Assembly: GCA_002104985.1 (NCBI GenBank)
Contig: MCGO01000087.1
Coordinates: 1 to 64,000, forward strand
Direction of reading: 5' to 3'
Origin: Rhizoclosmatium globosum
Lineage: Eukaryota > Chytridiomycota > Chytridiomycetes > Chytridiales > Chytriomycetaceae
DNA length: 64,000 nt
In this document: positions 11,221 to 22,600 of the stretch, piece after piece
Position numbering within the stretch: position 1 is the stretch's first letter
Layout of the letters: each line of letters opens with the position of its first letter
The notes under the pieces: generated by a model
Database searches by the model: none
Told to the model about the DNA's origin: nothing
What the model saw: the letters and a program-made list of their open reading frames with translations, nothing else
Program-made: the position numbers and the translations under genes

Positions 11221-14200
11221 AGTTCTCTGATCCGGGATTCCCTTCATGGAATTCATATGTGATGGATACTTAGGTATCTAAGTAAACATTGCGTACTATT
11301 TATCAAGAAGATGCTCTGCTGTTGCGGTATTTGTTTTGCATTTTCCATCAACACCTCTCATCATAGAACAGTAACCAGAAACATACTTTCCTTTATTCAA
11401 CAATGCAGAACTGCTGCATTGAACCAAAAAAACACAACTAATAAACCAAACTCTTGCAAGATGGATCCATTTGCAACAGATCAACTCACTGCAAGCCAAA
11501 TAATTATGTGGACTGGGCAAAACACAGGAAATTGTCACATGACAACATAATGGGTGAAATCATACAGAAATAAAATGTCCATTTTTTGTTGGGGATCATA
11601 AAATTCTATCAACAACAATTTTTATGAATTGACACAAATTATTCATGGACACTAAATGTAGTGAATAGCAATAAAAGACAGATCTCTCATGTTAATTAAC
11701 GGAAAATCAAGCTTCAGAATCAGTTTTAGTCTGGGAAGCTACCCATAAACGAAAGAGAATCAACTTTGGAATGGAAGGAGCTACATCTTCAACCAGCACT
11801 GAAACACATGCTGCCAATGCTGCTCTCATGGGATTTAGCATACCAACAGACATGAATATTGATAACATGGCATTTACATGATTCCCCTGTTTTTGGCCTT
11901 TTTTTATATTACATTGCATAAAAATCAGGGTCATTGGGGACAGACCAAAACAAACTCTGAACGCCTAGCATGAAGCATGTGGCGGAGTTGTTGAAGCAAA
12001 TACTGTATTGGAATTTGCTGAAGAAACAATACAGAGAAATATGATTGACACTGCTTGCCGTTGGTTTATTACTTGAGAACACCTCATTCAGTTAAAAGAT
12101 CACTAGATCACAATAAATCTTTTGAATAAAAAAAGTTTCAAGTAATAATATATGCAATTGTCAGTGCACCAAATTCAAAAACTAAAATGAGAATAAACTA
12201 TCCAACTAAAATGAGAATAAACTATCCATACATGAAAATTGCAAAATCTGCAAAAATACAAGAGGACTACAAAATGAAAATTCTATTGGACCAGTGCTGA
12301 ACTTTTCTGGTGCAGAAGGTGTTCTTATGCATACCAACATGAAATGAAACATGTGGTCTAAATTGGGGAAGTTGGTAAACAACTGATTTCAATGGGTCTC
12401 TTCTTCAAACAAGGTAAAATTGCGAATTTCCTTTGCAAATAATTTAAAATTATCAGCTTCTTGAATCAGTAAGAGTTATAGAATGGGCTTAGAGTTAGAT
12501 GGCAGTGGAACCTCTGATTACTTGCAACTATAACTGAGTGGTAAATGAGTTGGGAAGAGAAAATTTGTGGCATTCTTATGACAAGGCGTCTGCCTGGAGT
12601 TACAGCTCTGTATTTGTTCAAAGATGAGATACACAACAACTAGCCAAGGACGCTGGTGGACCATTTTTAGATCCTGAGATACTTGCAATCACAGTGTGAC
12701 AACAGAGCAGCAGCGTCAAATGCATTAGGAGTTAGAGGTAGTGGGAGTTTGTGGCTGGAGAAGAAAGCAAGCATTTTGCATGCCAACTCCATAGAAAATT
12801 GGACTTCCAAAAACGTGGGGGCCTTTTGCAATATTCTCTCTTACAATTGACTCCAAGCCACTGCCACGCTATGACAGCGTCAACTGGCGTCAAGGGTGTT
12901 GTTTCACAGTGCCAATATGGATTCGGAGGCGCTCGCTGCCAGGCTTGAGCCGCTTGGATTGCAAACTAATATGGCAAGAATGGATTATGCACAGGTCCTT
13001 CAGCGCTACACTTAAGCAGAGTTCAACAGTATGATTTCACTACAGAAGGAGCAATCACTGTTAATATTTTTTTTTGCTGGCCTTGTGAATGATGAGTACA
13101 ACATTGTGTATATCTGAACAATTCTTTGGAAGAATGCCAAGGAAAAGCCGAAAAATTTGGGAGGATTGCACTTGGATGGAGAACAATATGGACTCCCAAA
13201 GGTCCAAACATAAAAAAATAAATGATAAGCATTTTTTTAAATTATGAAATAGTAACAAGCCATAACCAGTCTCATTCCTTACCAACTTGATCCAAACTGG
13301 ACAAATCAAGCCAACTGCCAACACTTACTACCCAATCCACTTTGTATTGAAACCCAAGATAAGAAAATCAAAGAAAAAAGGAATCAAAACAGGAAGAAGA
13401 ATTCCAAGAATGAAGCAAGGTTGTTTCCTTTTGAATAAAAACACAGAGGGAATCAAATCGCTGCATTGAGGGTTCTGACTGCTGGATTCCTTTCTTTCAT
13501 CGACTTGTTGAATCACACACTTGTTGATTAAGAAGGTAGGGTGTCTCCCACACAGTTGCCTCCCCAATAACACAACATTTCTCCAACCAACAAGGGAGCA
13601 CACAATGCGTTATGGTTCCACCTTCCTTTCCCACTCTACCATTTAAAAAGGCTCTGAATAACACTTTACGATCTGATCAACCACAAAAGTAACCATATTC
13701 TGCATCAGTTTGAATCATTAAATCTGACAACTTTTTAAAAGCTGAGTAATCATCTCGTCACCCACCCACAATCGGAAAGCAAGCCGAACTCCTCAAACTC
13801 CCTCCTTTTCAAAAATAGTTTGACAAGCAGCCTGCAATTATGAGCCAAAATTGGTAGTGTTAAACGAAGAAGGTAGGTATGGAAGTAATCTACACTGGTG
13901 AACCCAAAGACACTTTAAGTCTTGTGCTCAGAAAGGTTCATTATTTTGAAGAAAATAAGGGGAGGGACACAATTGCGTAATGTTGTGGTGATGAGAATTT
14001 TTATTTTCTATCTTGATTTGATTGATGTGTGAATAAAACATTGAGTGTTACAACGCAATCTTGAAGAAAAATGAAAAAGCAGTCAAGCAACATCCTAATG
14101 AAGTTTACTATGTCTTGCCTCCTGGGCTTACTTAGCTTGAATATTCGATATTTGTTGATCATGCCAACACATCTATGGCCAGCATATTATTAAAGAGTCT

Positions 14201-14251
14201 CCTGGGTGGTGATCGGGATGACAACATTTCAAGCACATGGACACAATGCCC
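11221..14251. other. Gene-poor stretch, no supported gene
   Basis: About 3 kb with only short unsupported frames. The one clear feature is a perfect 24-bp direct duplication at 12181-12228. Base composition is AT-rich. I see no conserved protein words, tRNA or array. Confidence 0.55.
12181..12228. repeat. Two-copy 24-bp direct repeat
   Basis: The 24-bp unit ACTAAAATGAGAATAAACTA + TCCA occurs twice in tandem without change. It is non-coding. Confidence 0.9.
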
Positions 14252-14254
14252 AAT

Positions 14255-14270
14255 AGAGCTTTGCAGATAT
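14255..14270 (+). repeat. Left terminal inverted repeat of Harbinger element
   Basis: AGAGCTTTGCAGATAT, an exact inverted match to 17382-17397; the preceding AAT is the target duplication. Confidence 0.88.
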
Positions 14271-14483
14271 TCAAAGGATTTTGAAGGATTTTGAAGTTCC
14301 TTTTGAAGTTCCTTGGAACTTGGTTTTCCTGCTGGATTTTCAATATCCGAGGAACTTCGCAACCCAAAACCATCGGATTTTCAAGTTCCGCCAACCTTTG
14401 CATTGTAACTGTTTGAACTTTCTTAAATAAATAAATAACAAGAATAAACATCAAATTGATCTTCTCTTTTTGTTTTTTTTCTA

Positions 14484-15662
14484 ATGCCTCCTCGCAAAGA
14501 CAAGGTGCTTTTGAAAATAGTTGCCCCACCTGAGGTGAAGAAACGTGGAAAGAAATCCGAATCAGCTGCTTCAGAGGAAGTTGAGATTCAGGAAAAGCGC
14601 CGCTTTGTTTGGACATCTGATTGCAAACAGGCACTTGTCAATGCTTACGAAAGCCGATGGAATTCTGTCTTTTCCAAGCCTGTTTCTCAGTCAGATGCGT
14701 GGGAAGAAATCTGCAATGAGGTATGTTGCGAGTATGTCTTGTTTATTCCTATTGACCCAAGTCAGGTTGTTGCTGCAGTTCCTCCCATAACAGTCAACAT
14801 ACAGTATCTTGACGCTGAGAAGTGCAAGACCAAATTGAAAAACATCAGAACGACTGTTCAGGACTATACGAATAATCTTGAGTAAGTTGCTTTGATGGTT
14901 ATTATTGTTAAATATGTCAACAACAGGGGCAAACTGGGACTGGCAGTGAAGCTTGTGAAAAGCCTGAATTCTATGATCAATTTCGAAGGTTTATGAGAGG
15001 CAGTGTTGTCACACAAGGCCCAGTCAAGATTCGCGATTCTGGAACTGGAACTCAACCTATTATGCGCACTGCCGCAGACTCATTACCAGCAAAATTGAGT
15101 ATCAATGAAGAGGACTCGCCTAAAGTTGCTTCTGAAGAAGGCTTGATGATTGACTTCCTGGCAACAGCAAACAAGGATTCAGATTTTGTTCAGAGACAAA
15201 AGAGACAAACAGAACGATTGAATACATGGATCAAACAGCCATTTGATCTTAATTCCCCGATTCCGTTGCTCTCCAGCTCTCCAACCAAGAACAATGCTCC
15301 CGAGCTTGATCGACCTGATATTCCACTCCCAACTTGTACAATCGAATCAACTAAAATTAGGAAGGAAGATCCCGAGAAGCCTCAACCAACTCCCAAGCAG
15401 AAGAGAAAGCGGGAACAGGCGACAATGACGACTACCAGGAGCGCCAGCTTGAAATCCAGCAGCAAACCCTTGATCTAAACCGTGAAGTTGCCAAACAAAA
15501 TCAGGAAAGGCATGAAGCCAACTTAAAATTACAGCTCATATTCAGGAAACCAACCGTCAAAATCGCATTGTTGACGCTGCAAAGGATCGCGCAGCTCAAG
15601 AGAAAGCTGATGAAAAGTATGCCATGATGATGGAAGCTCTCTTGAAGAAGATGAGAGACTGA
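14484..15662 (+). CDS. Harbinger accessory protein, Myb/SANT-like (frame broken)
   Basis: The DNA-binding partner protein that Harbinger transposases need for nuclear entry and end binding. A basic N-terminus (MPPRKDK...) leads to a Myb/SANT-like trihelix (FVWTSDCKQALVNAYESRW, DAWEEICNE, then YLDAEKCKTKLKN). A possible 84-bp intron (14721-14804) separates WEEICNE from YLDAEKC; since 84 is a multiple of three the frame also reads through. A second intron probably starts at GTAAGT 14882 and ends near 14926. The C-terminal part is a Gln/Glu/Lys-rich helix (QERQLEIQQQTLDLNREVA) ending with the TGA at 15660-15662. The frame shifts near 14930, 15425 and 15525, so the copy is either decayed or mis-sequenced. 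Confidence 0.68.
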
Positions 15663-15779
15663 GAGGGTGATTTGGGACTGTGGGGTGATTCAGTTTTTGG
15701 AGACTCACATCAAATACATTGCCTGTTAAACAAATTATCTCTTTTATTCCATTAACCACTCGGCCATGGCTTCTCTCGT

Positions 15780-17156
15780 TCAAAGGGCTGTCGAAACTGT
15801 ACGACCCTCACGCTGTGCGAACGCCCCCGCCCTCACATTCACATTCAGATCAAATATTGGTCTAAAAAAAAGCTCATCATCATCATCTAAATCACCGTCC
15901 TCTTCTAATGAGTCCCTGTAAGCCTGGTGGTTTTCTTCATCTAATTCGCGCTCTCTCTCCAAATATTCCTCCACTTCCTCGTCTGGTAATGGTTCATTTT
16001 TCATCTCGCATATATTGTGCAAAATTGCACAAGACATTGCTATATCTGACATCAGTTCTTGATCGACACCCATCGCTGTTTGCAAAACCCGGAATCTTGT
16101 TTTGAGACGTGCAATTGTATTTTCAACAATTACTCTAGTTTGTGCATGCGCTTGTTATAACGCTTGAATCGGTGGTCAAGAGGCTGTTGAAATATGTCAA
16201 AATGATGCTTCCGTCCGCAATATTACTCACATATCCAGTCTCATTCTTGATTGGGGTAATCATACGATTGCTGTTCGAAAAGATCTTGTCTCCCACAACA
16301 AGTACATGATCTGGCAAGAGAATATCAATGTTGTTTCCTAAACTGCTGCTTTCATGGGCTGTTGAGTCTGAAACAGATCCTGGCCATCCAACGTAAAAGC
16401 TTCTTATCAAGTGGCTGCTGTCACACGCAAGCATGGAAGTATGGAATAGAAACCTTTGATTCCTACGTGGGAATTAATCAGTGAATCAAAGAATAACCAA
16501 ATACACACATGAACTCCTTTTTTATGTTATCTCCACTGTTTCCTGGCGCATTGCAGGCAAAATATACTCCATCCAACGCAAGTCCTATGTTGCAAAGGCC
16601 TGCTAACTCACTGAAACGAGCAGCAATCCGTTCCCACTGAGCTGAATCATTGACATCAGGGAGTTTGATATAGTCTTCTTGAAATTCGGAGATGATTGCA
16701 AGCGAAACACGGCAAATAGAGTCTCCAACAGTGTGAATACCATATCCAAACAGCTGGCCAACAACTCGCATGGCACAGCCTGTTGCCACAAAGTACAAAA
16801 ACATGGCAATCTGATCCTTTGCTTTTGTTCGGGCTTTCCACGTTTGCTATCGTTAGGACCTTCTCCAAGTGGTGTTTGATCTCCTTGACAATGAAATCAA
16901 ATGTGTTGCGAGTGATCCTGACTTCCTTACGAAAGTCTTCTGATTCCATTTCGTACAGATTGGTATCCTTCCATTGACGAGACTTGCGTTTGTCCTTCCC
17001 TCGAGACTGTTTTTTGGATGGAGGTAGAGGGGCGGGAACAGGGAACAAAGAGCCATTTTCTGCCTCAGACAGAGATTGATTGACGTAGGATCGCTTGTAA
17101 GAGGACTGTGCGCTTGTAAGCTCGTCCATCTGGAGTAATATTGAGAGAAGAGGCAT
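15780..17156 (-). CDS. Harbinger DDE nuclease/transposase (two single-base frame breaks)
   Basis: Transposase of the DDE_Tnp_4 type. In reading order: an N-terminal region with basic stretch (about 17000-17060), IAMFLYFVATGCAMR, the first catalytic Asp in NIGLALDGVYFAC (about 16555-16590), FYVGWPGSVSDSTAHESS, the second Asp in VLVVGDKIF, and the catalytic Glu in RVIVENTIARLKTRFRVLQ (about 16075-16135), ending AILHNICEM and an acidic tail. Two introns restore the frame exactly: 16463-16508 (46 bp) and 16184-16230 (47 bp). Single-base breaks remain near 16136, just before the catalytic Glu, and between 16815 and 16860. All three catalytic residues are present, so the parent element was active recently. 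Confidence 0.8.
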
Positions 17157-17381
17157 TTGTTTGGTTTTCTTTGAAGTTCCTTCTCAAGTTCCGTCCAAAA
17201 TCAAGCTCAGACCCTGGAGCTTCATTCTCCATACAAAATTGACAGGATGTTCGAGGATTTTGGCTGTTCCTGGATTTCAGAGGAACTTGATGGGACTTGG
17301 TCAAAATATCTCGAATATCTGCAAAGAAACCGAAAATCCACTGGATTTTGAAGTTCCAGCAGATTTTGAAGGAAATTAAAG

Positions 17382-17397
17382 ATATCTGCAAAGCTCT
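17382..17397 (-). repeat. Right terminal inverted repeat of Harbinger element
   Basis: Reverse complement of 14255-14270, followed by AAT (17398-17400). Confidence 0.88.
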
Positions 17398-17400
17398 AAT

Positions 17401-19617
17401 AAGACAATAAGCCACAATGAACTCCAACATTTCTCAACAACATGAAACACAAAAGAAATAAAACATTTATTCCTTCAAGATCCTTTCCAAATACATTCCA
17501 AACCTCACAGATTCTATAATCTGGCAGTTTGTTGTCTAATCACTAATACCCAATTTTAAGTTGTTTCCCAACTAGGCCACAAACAAAATTCCCATCCACG
17601 CCAAATTGGGACACATCCACTTCTGCCATGACTGCTACGGTAGATATAAGTACTTGCAAATAATGCAAGTGATACACCTCAATAGAGCAATGGGCGGAAC
17701 GTCAGCAAAATAGGTTATCTTTTTTGGAGAGTGCTTGAAAGATCTTTCAACTGGGCCTTTGTTTGAAGACAGACCTTATTAGCATTCAAAAAACATAGAA
17801 ATTTCAATTCCTGGTGTTAAAAGATTCTTCAAAACAAAATTCAAATATTGTCAGAATTTGAAATTTGAAAGCGCGGTGGTGCTCTTACATCTTCAAATAG
17901 GATACTTACTGCGTGGCTGTGTGCTTTGAAATGCTGCCCTCATGCAAACCCTAATTGTGACACAACTCAGTTGCAAGAGCTTGAACTGAAAAACTGACTA
18001 AATAGCTCCAGTGTGCTGAAAGAACCTTTAGTTGACAATTGTAGTGTGCCAGTAGTCCTGACTTTCCATTGGAATGTGATTATGACATCTAAATCCCAAT
18101 ACACTCTCTATACAGTAGGTTGCCTTGAAAACAAGCTCCAGACCTTCACTCAAACTCACCATACCTGCATCCAGGAAAAACTTGCAGATGAATTTGTAGA
18201 TCTGCTTGCTGCTGTCAGATCTTTCTTCCCTTAATTTCTCTTGGCCATTCCCTTAACTGCCCATGACATACTGCAAATTTGATTCCACCTTCCACTGTGT
18301 GCCCTGCTACTGCTGTGTGCGCTTTCCCAATGTATTGCATTTTGACTCACATCCAATTGACTCAAATGATATGCATGAAGGAAATTTGTCATGCATTTGC
18401 AGATAATTAGAAAGTAGAGTTCAAGGAACCTTGGTGGATGATGTAACTACACTGTGCACAAAATAAAGTATCCATGAATAATTAGTATCCATTTGTAATT
18501 CTACACTATTTCATGTGTAGATTAGCCAACCGTTACGCGCGTGTAACTTCTCATCTTCATTTAAGCTCATTCAACTTTTGTTTCATAACTTCATCTATAG
18601 TAATAAAGCGAGCGTCTGCAAGTAAAACTTCTACACAATCAAACTTCTTTTTGTTAAGACAGCGATGAGCTGTACATTTATCAACTCAGACACAATGCCA
18701 ATGAAAATCAAACAGTTCACGCGGAAATGTTTTTGTCCAGAAACGTCAACATGCCAAGCCTTGATGCAAGGAACTCTTCCGCCAAAATGGGGAAGCATAT
18801 GCTGATTGAATCAAGAGATAGAACCAGGAAAGATGCTTGAAGTGCGTGTCGGTTACATATGTATTGCTGCTGAATCTTGATCCAACAATTTCCAACAACG
18901 CATTAAGACAAAATAAACAAGGAGAAGGGTGAAAAGATTACATAGGACAAATTTGTGCAAGCCTTTTCTTCGAAATCCAACAGTTTTCCAACTGGTGACG
19001 AGGCTGTTTCCTTTGACTTTCCGCACCTTTTATTACGCTTAGGGTGGATCATATGCACAATCCATGATGAACAAATAATAAGGTTATAATAAAAGAGGTG
19101 CCAAATTAAGGAGGTTTCGCTATTCGCAAAACCTATGTTGCTGCCCACAATCAGTCTGATAAGGAACCAGATGCTTCAAGAAATCATGAAGGATGGTGAA
19201 AACCTGATACCTGCAGTTGTGAATTCACAAGCACTGCTTTACAAGCAAGCAAAGCCTTCCACACTGGTTGAAAAGATTTCACATTAACAATTGCGGTTGT
19301 ATTTGAGACAACAGATGCAGTCACAAAGAATACAGACACTGGAATGGCGACAAGAATGGATAGAAGAGAAAACATATTTTTGACAAACAAAGTGACGCCA
19401 TTTAACGATAAAATTAATCATGTATCGCAACAATACACCTTGAAAAACCAGCTTAGATTTTGCTATTCCGAGACATCGGATTTCTGCCAAAAGTGGTGCA
19501 ATAGGGCTACGTCATCGCGTCTGTTTTTTTTTTGGTTCCAAACGAAAAAAGGTTCAAAAAGCAATATCACATATCAATTTTCAAAAAAAAAAATTTCAAA
19601 AAAAAAATTGATTTGAA
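17401..19617. other. Gene-poor stretch between Harbinger element and copper ATPase
   Basis: No gene I can support. It holds the second copy of the dispersed repeat (18297-18430). A reverse-strand frame at 19184-19390 begins with a signal-peptide-like MFSLLSILVAIPVSVFF stretch, but its continuation after a possible GTATCA donor is not convincing. Just before the ATPase start lies an A/T-rich block (19574-19616). Confidence 0.55.
18297..18430 (+). repeat. Dispersed repeat, copy B (pair of 9765-9945)
   Basis: Same-orientation, diverged match to copy A (GCCCTGCTACTGCTG at its left, AATTGACTCAAATGA inside). Aligned by eye only. Confidence 0.5.
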
Positions 19618-22600
19618 ATGGGCGATGCTTCAAGAGGCAGTTGTTCTGTGTGTGAATGCGCCAAGTGTTCCTGCTCCGTATGTCGCTGCAACGTGGAAGC
19701 GCCTGTGTCGTCGTTGAATTTGAGTCGCGGCGTCCGATTCGACGTTGTTCTTCCAACTTCGGCGGCCCTTGGCACGGTGCTTCCGAGTTGCGTGTCGAAT
19801 CCAGTTGTGCGACGAACGTGCCCGACTCGAACAAGATGCGCCTTTGTTGATGTGAAGTACGCTCTGTTGCGTGGGCGGGTTGATGTCAAGAGCGTTGTCT
19901 TCGTTGCTCCTGCTCCGGCTCAGCTGGACGAGAGCCTCGATTTGAGGGCTATTACAGTAAGTAGCGATGTATATAGTACTGTGCGCTAATATCATGTGAC
20001 ATAGGTTGATGTCTATTTTGCAAAGTCGAGAGCAGACAATGCGGTTGCAGCCTGTGAAGCTATCCTCTCCGACCGTGGCTACTCTGTCTCATCCCTGCCA
20101 AGTCCAAACTTGAAGCCTGTGAAGCTTGGTGCTGGTAGCAGCGGAAAACAAGCAAAGTTTGACGCTTCCTCCCATCAACCAACCCGTGTCATTCCCTCCC
20201 ATGCCGTGTCAATTGGTATTGTCGGTATGACTTGTACTTCTTGCACAAACACCGTCAAGGGCGCTCTGTCAGCTATTCAAGGTGTTGTATCCTCGTCTGT
20301 CCTTGTCAAGCTCCATTCAGAGGATCTCTCTTCTTCCTCTTCTTCTCTGAAAGTTGGGGAGGCTTCTTTTGAGATTTTGGATTCCGGTGAGTTTTGTCAG
20401 TGTTAGAGTGTATGAGCAGTTGGGTTGAGTGAGTGTGGTGAGCGCATAAAGCCGATTAACTTTTGATGAGGCAACACACCTAAATGTAATATAAAAGCAA
20501 ACAAATCACAAACTGGAGGAGCGAGTGTAGCGATAAAACATATATGACTGAGTGATTTATGAAAAGACAAATCAATGCTTAACTAATTCTTTTATGTGTC
20601 AGCTCTTCCATCCGGCGCTACTGCTGATTTGAAAAACCTTTTCAAGGACAAGATTGAAGGGCTCGGATTTGAGGTAGTTCAGGAGGTTCAAGTCATCGCA
20701 AACCCTTCATCCGCAACTTCTGTCCCTTTCTCCGAGCTCACTTCCATTCTTTCGACTACACCACTTCTAGCCCAGACCACGTCTTCTGCAGTCTCGTATG
20801 GATCCATTCAGCTACAGCAGCGTACCAAGACTGACATTCTCCTTTCCGGCTTGACTTGTGCCTCTTGCGTCCAATCGCTCACTCACGCGTTCAAACCTCT
20901 TCCAACCACATCTGTTGAGATTTCGTTGCTTCCATTCCAAAGAGCTCTTGTTGTCCACGATCCAACTTACCTTCCAGTCTCAAAGATTCTTGAAACCATT
21001 GAAAACTGTGGGTTTGAAGTTTTAGACCACATGTCTGTGCAAGATGATGCTGATGCTGCGGTTGGATCTCCACCACATATTGGTTCCTTGTCCAAGAGTT
21101 TTGCTGGTGAACAGAGAGTTCACAAACGCGTTTCAACAGTTTTTGCCGAATCTGTCGGAATGGATCCGAGTTGTGGTGGTAGTTCTGGTGGGGAACCTGT
21201 TTCAAACAGATGTTGTGGGAGGGACAGTTCTTGTTGCGGAACCAAACTTAAGACAGATGAACCTGAACAAGAGTCTCCTCCACCTCCAACTTCCACTCCA
21301 TCCAACCTTGCTATCACAAAACTTGACGTGACTGGAATGACCTGCGCTTCTTGCGTAGCATCTATTGAACGCATTGTTGGTGGTTTGGAAGGTGTTACAT
21401 CTGTCTCAGTCAGTCTCCTCACGAACCGCGCCGTCGTCCAACACGACACCAAGAAAACTGGAGCTCGTCAACTCATTTCCACAATTAACGATGCTGGATT
21501 CAATGCAACCCTTTCCCCCGCAACAAACATCAACTCCCTTGCGCAGCAAAAGACAAACGAGGAAATGAAGGTATTCCAGCGCGACGCAGTCATCGCGGGT
21601 GTGTTTGCTGTTCCGGCGTTTATGATTTCAATGGTGTTTATGATGGCATTTAAACCGGGGAATCCTGTGCATGATTTCTGGGAGTGGGAAGTTTTGCCTG
21701 GGGTTTCGTTGGATGCTGTTGTTTTGTTGGTGTTGGCAACCCCAGTGCAGTTTTGGATGGGGGCAAGGTTTTATCGCGGTGCGTGGAAGAGTTTGAGGTA
21801 TGCCAAGAGTGCGAATGTAAGTGTGCCTTTATTTCTTGATGACAGTGCAGGTGTGTGATAATATGTGTTTGATAGATGGACGTGTTGGTTGCGTTGGGAA
21901 CTTCAGCAGCCTACTTTTACAGTGTCGCCAGCGTAATTCTCTCATTTTCTGCTGGAATGATGAAAGGAAACCAATATTTTGAGACGTCCATCCTTCTCCT
22001 CTTTTTTATCCTTCTCGGAAAATACTTGGAGTCTTACGCAAAGGGTAAAACTGGTGAAGCTGTCACGGAGCTCCTCCACCTCACTCCTGAAACTGTCACA
22101 CTTGTGCACCTCCAAAAGCCTCTTATTGACGTTCCAGAGGCTGACGGCATTGAAATTGAACGTGAAGAAACTGTTGAAAGCGGGCTTGTTGAAGTGGGAG
22201 ATATTCTCAAAGTGAATTTTGGCGCACGTTTTCCATGTGATGCAATCCTTGTGAAAGGGTCCACACACGCGGATGAAAGTATGTTGACAGGCGAACCGAT
22301 TCCGTTGTTCAAGAAGCCTGGAGACACTGTTACGGGTGGGACATTGAATGTGACCAGTGGGGTTTTGGTGAAAGCCGTGCATATTGGTAGTGAAACCGTT
22401 CTTGCGCGTATTGTTGCGTGTGTGCAGGACGCTCAGATGAGTAAAGCACCAGTTCAGGCTGTTGCAGATGCAGTATCGAGAGTGTTTGTGCCAGTAGTTG
22501 TGTTGATTAGTCTGGCGACATTTTTGTTGTGGATTTTGATTGTGGAGAAGGAGTGGGTTGTTCCAGCAGGCGGAGAGGGTGTGTTTGAGTTCGCGTTGAA

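Larger units (their letters stand above)
14255..17397. mobile_element. PIF/Harbinger DNA transposon with both ends and 3-bp target duplication
   Basis: A 3143-bp element bounded by perfect 16-bp inverted repeats AGAGCTTTGCAGATAT (14255-14270) and its complement (17382-17397), flanked by the direct triplet AAT (14252-14254 and 17398-17400). It carries the two genes typical of the family in convergent orientation: a Myb/SANT-like DNA-binding protein on the + strand and a DDE nuclease on the - strand. Both subterminal regions (about 14270-14400 and 17160-17380) are rich in GGATTTTGAAG and GAAGTTCC words in both orientations. Canonical Harbinger duplications are TWA; AAT here is a 3-bp variant. 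Confidence 0.88.

Noticed and set aside
18590..18900. Additional transposase remnant
   Set aside because: Protein-like words (GGRVPCIKAWHVDVSGQKHF) appear on the reverse strand, but there are stops, no catalytic motif and no defined ends.
19184..19390. Small secreted protein gene on the reverse strand
   Set aside because: The start looks like a signal peptide, but the frame ends after about 60 codons and no convincing second exon follows.
20387..20602. C/D-box snoRNA inside the long copper ATPase intron
   Set aside because: TGATGA at 20464 and CTGA at 20548 have about the right spacing, but no terminal stem pairs around them and no guide region is evident.
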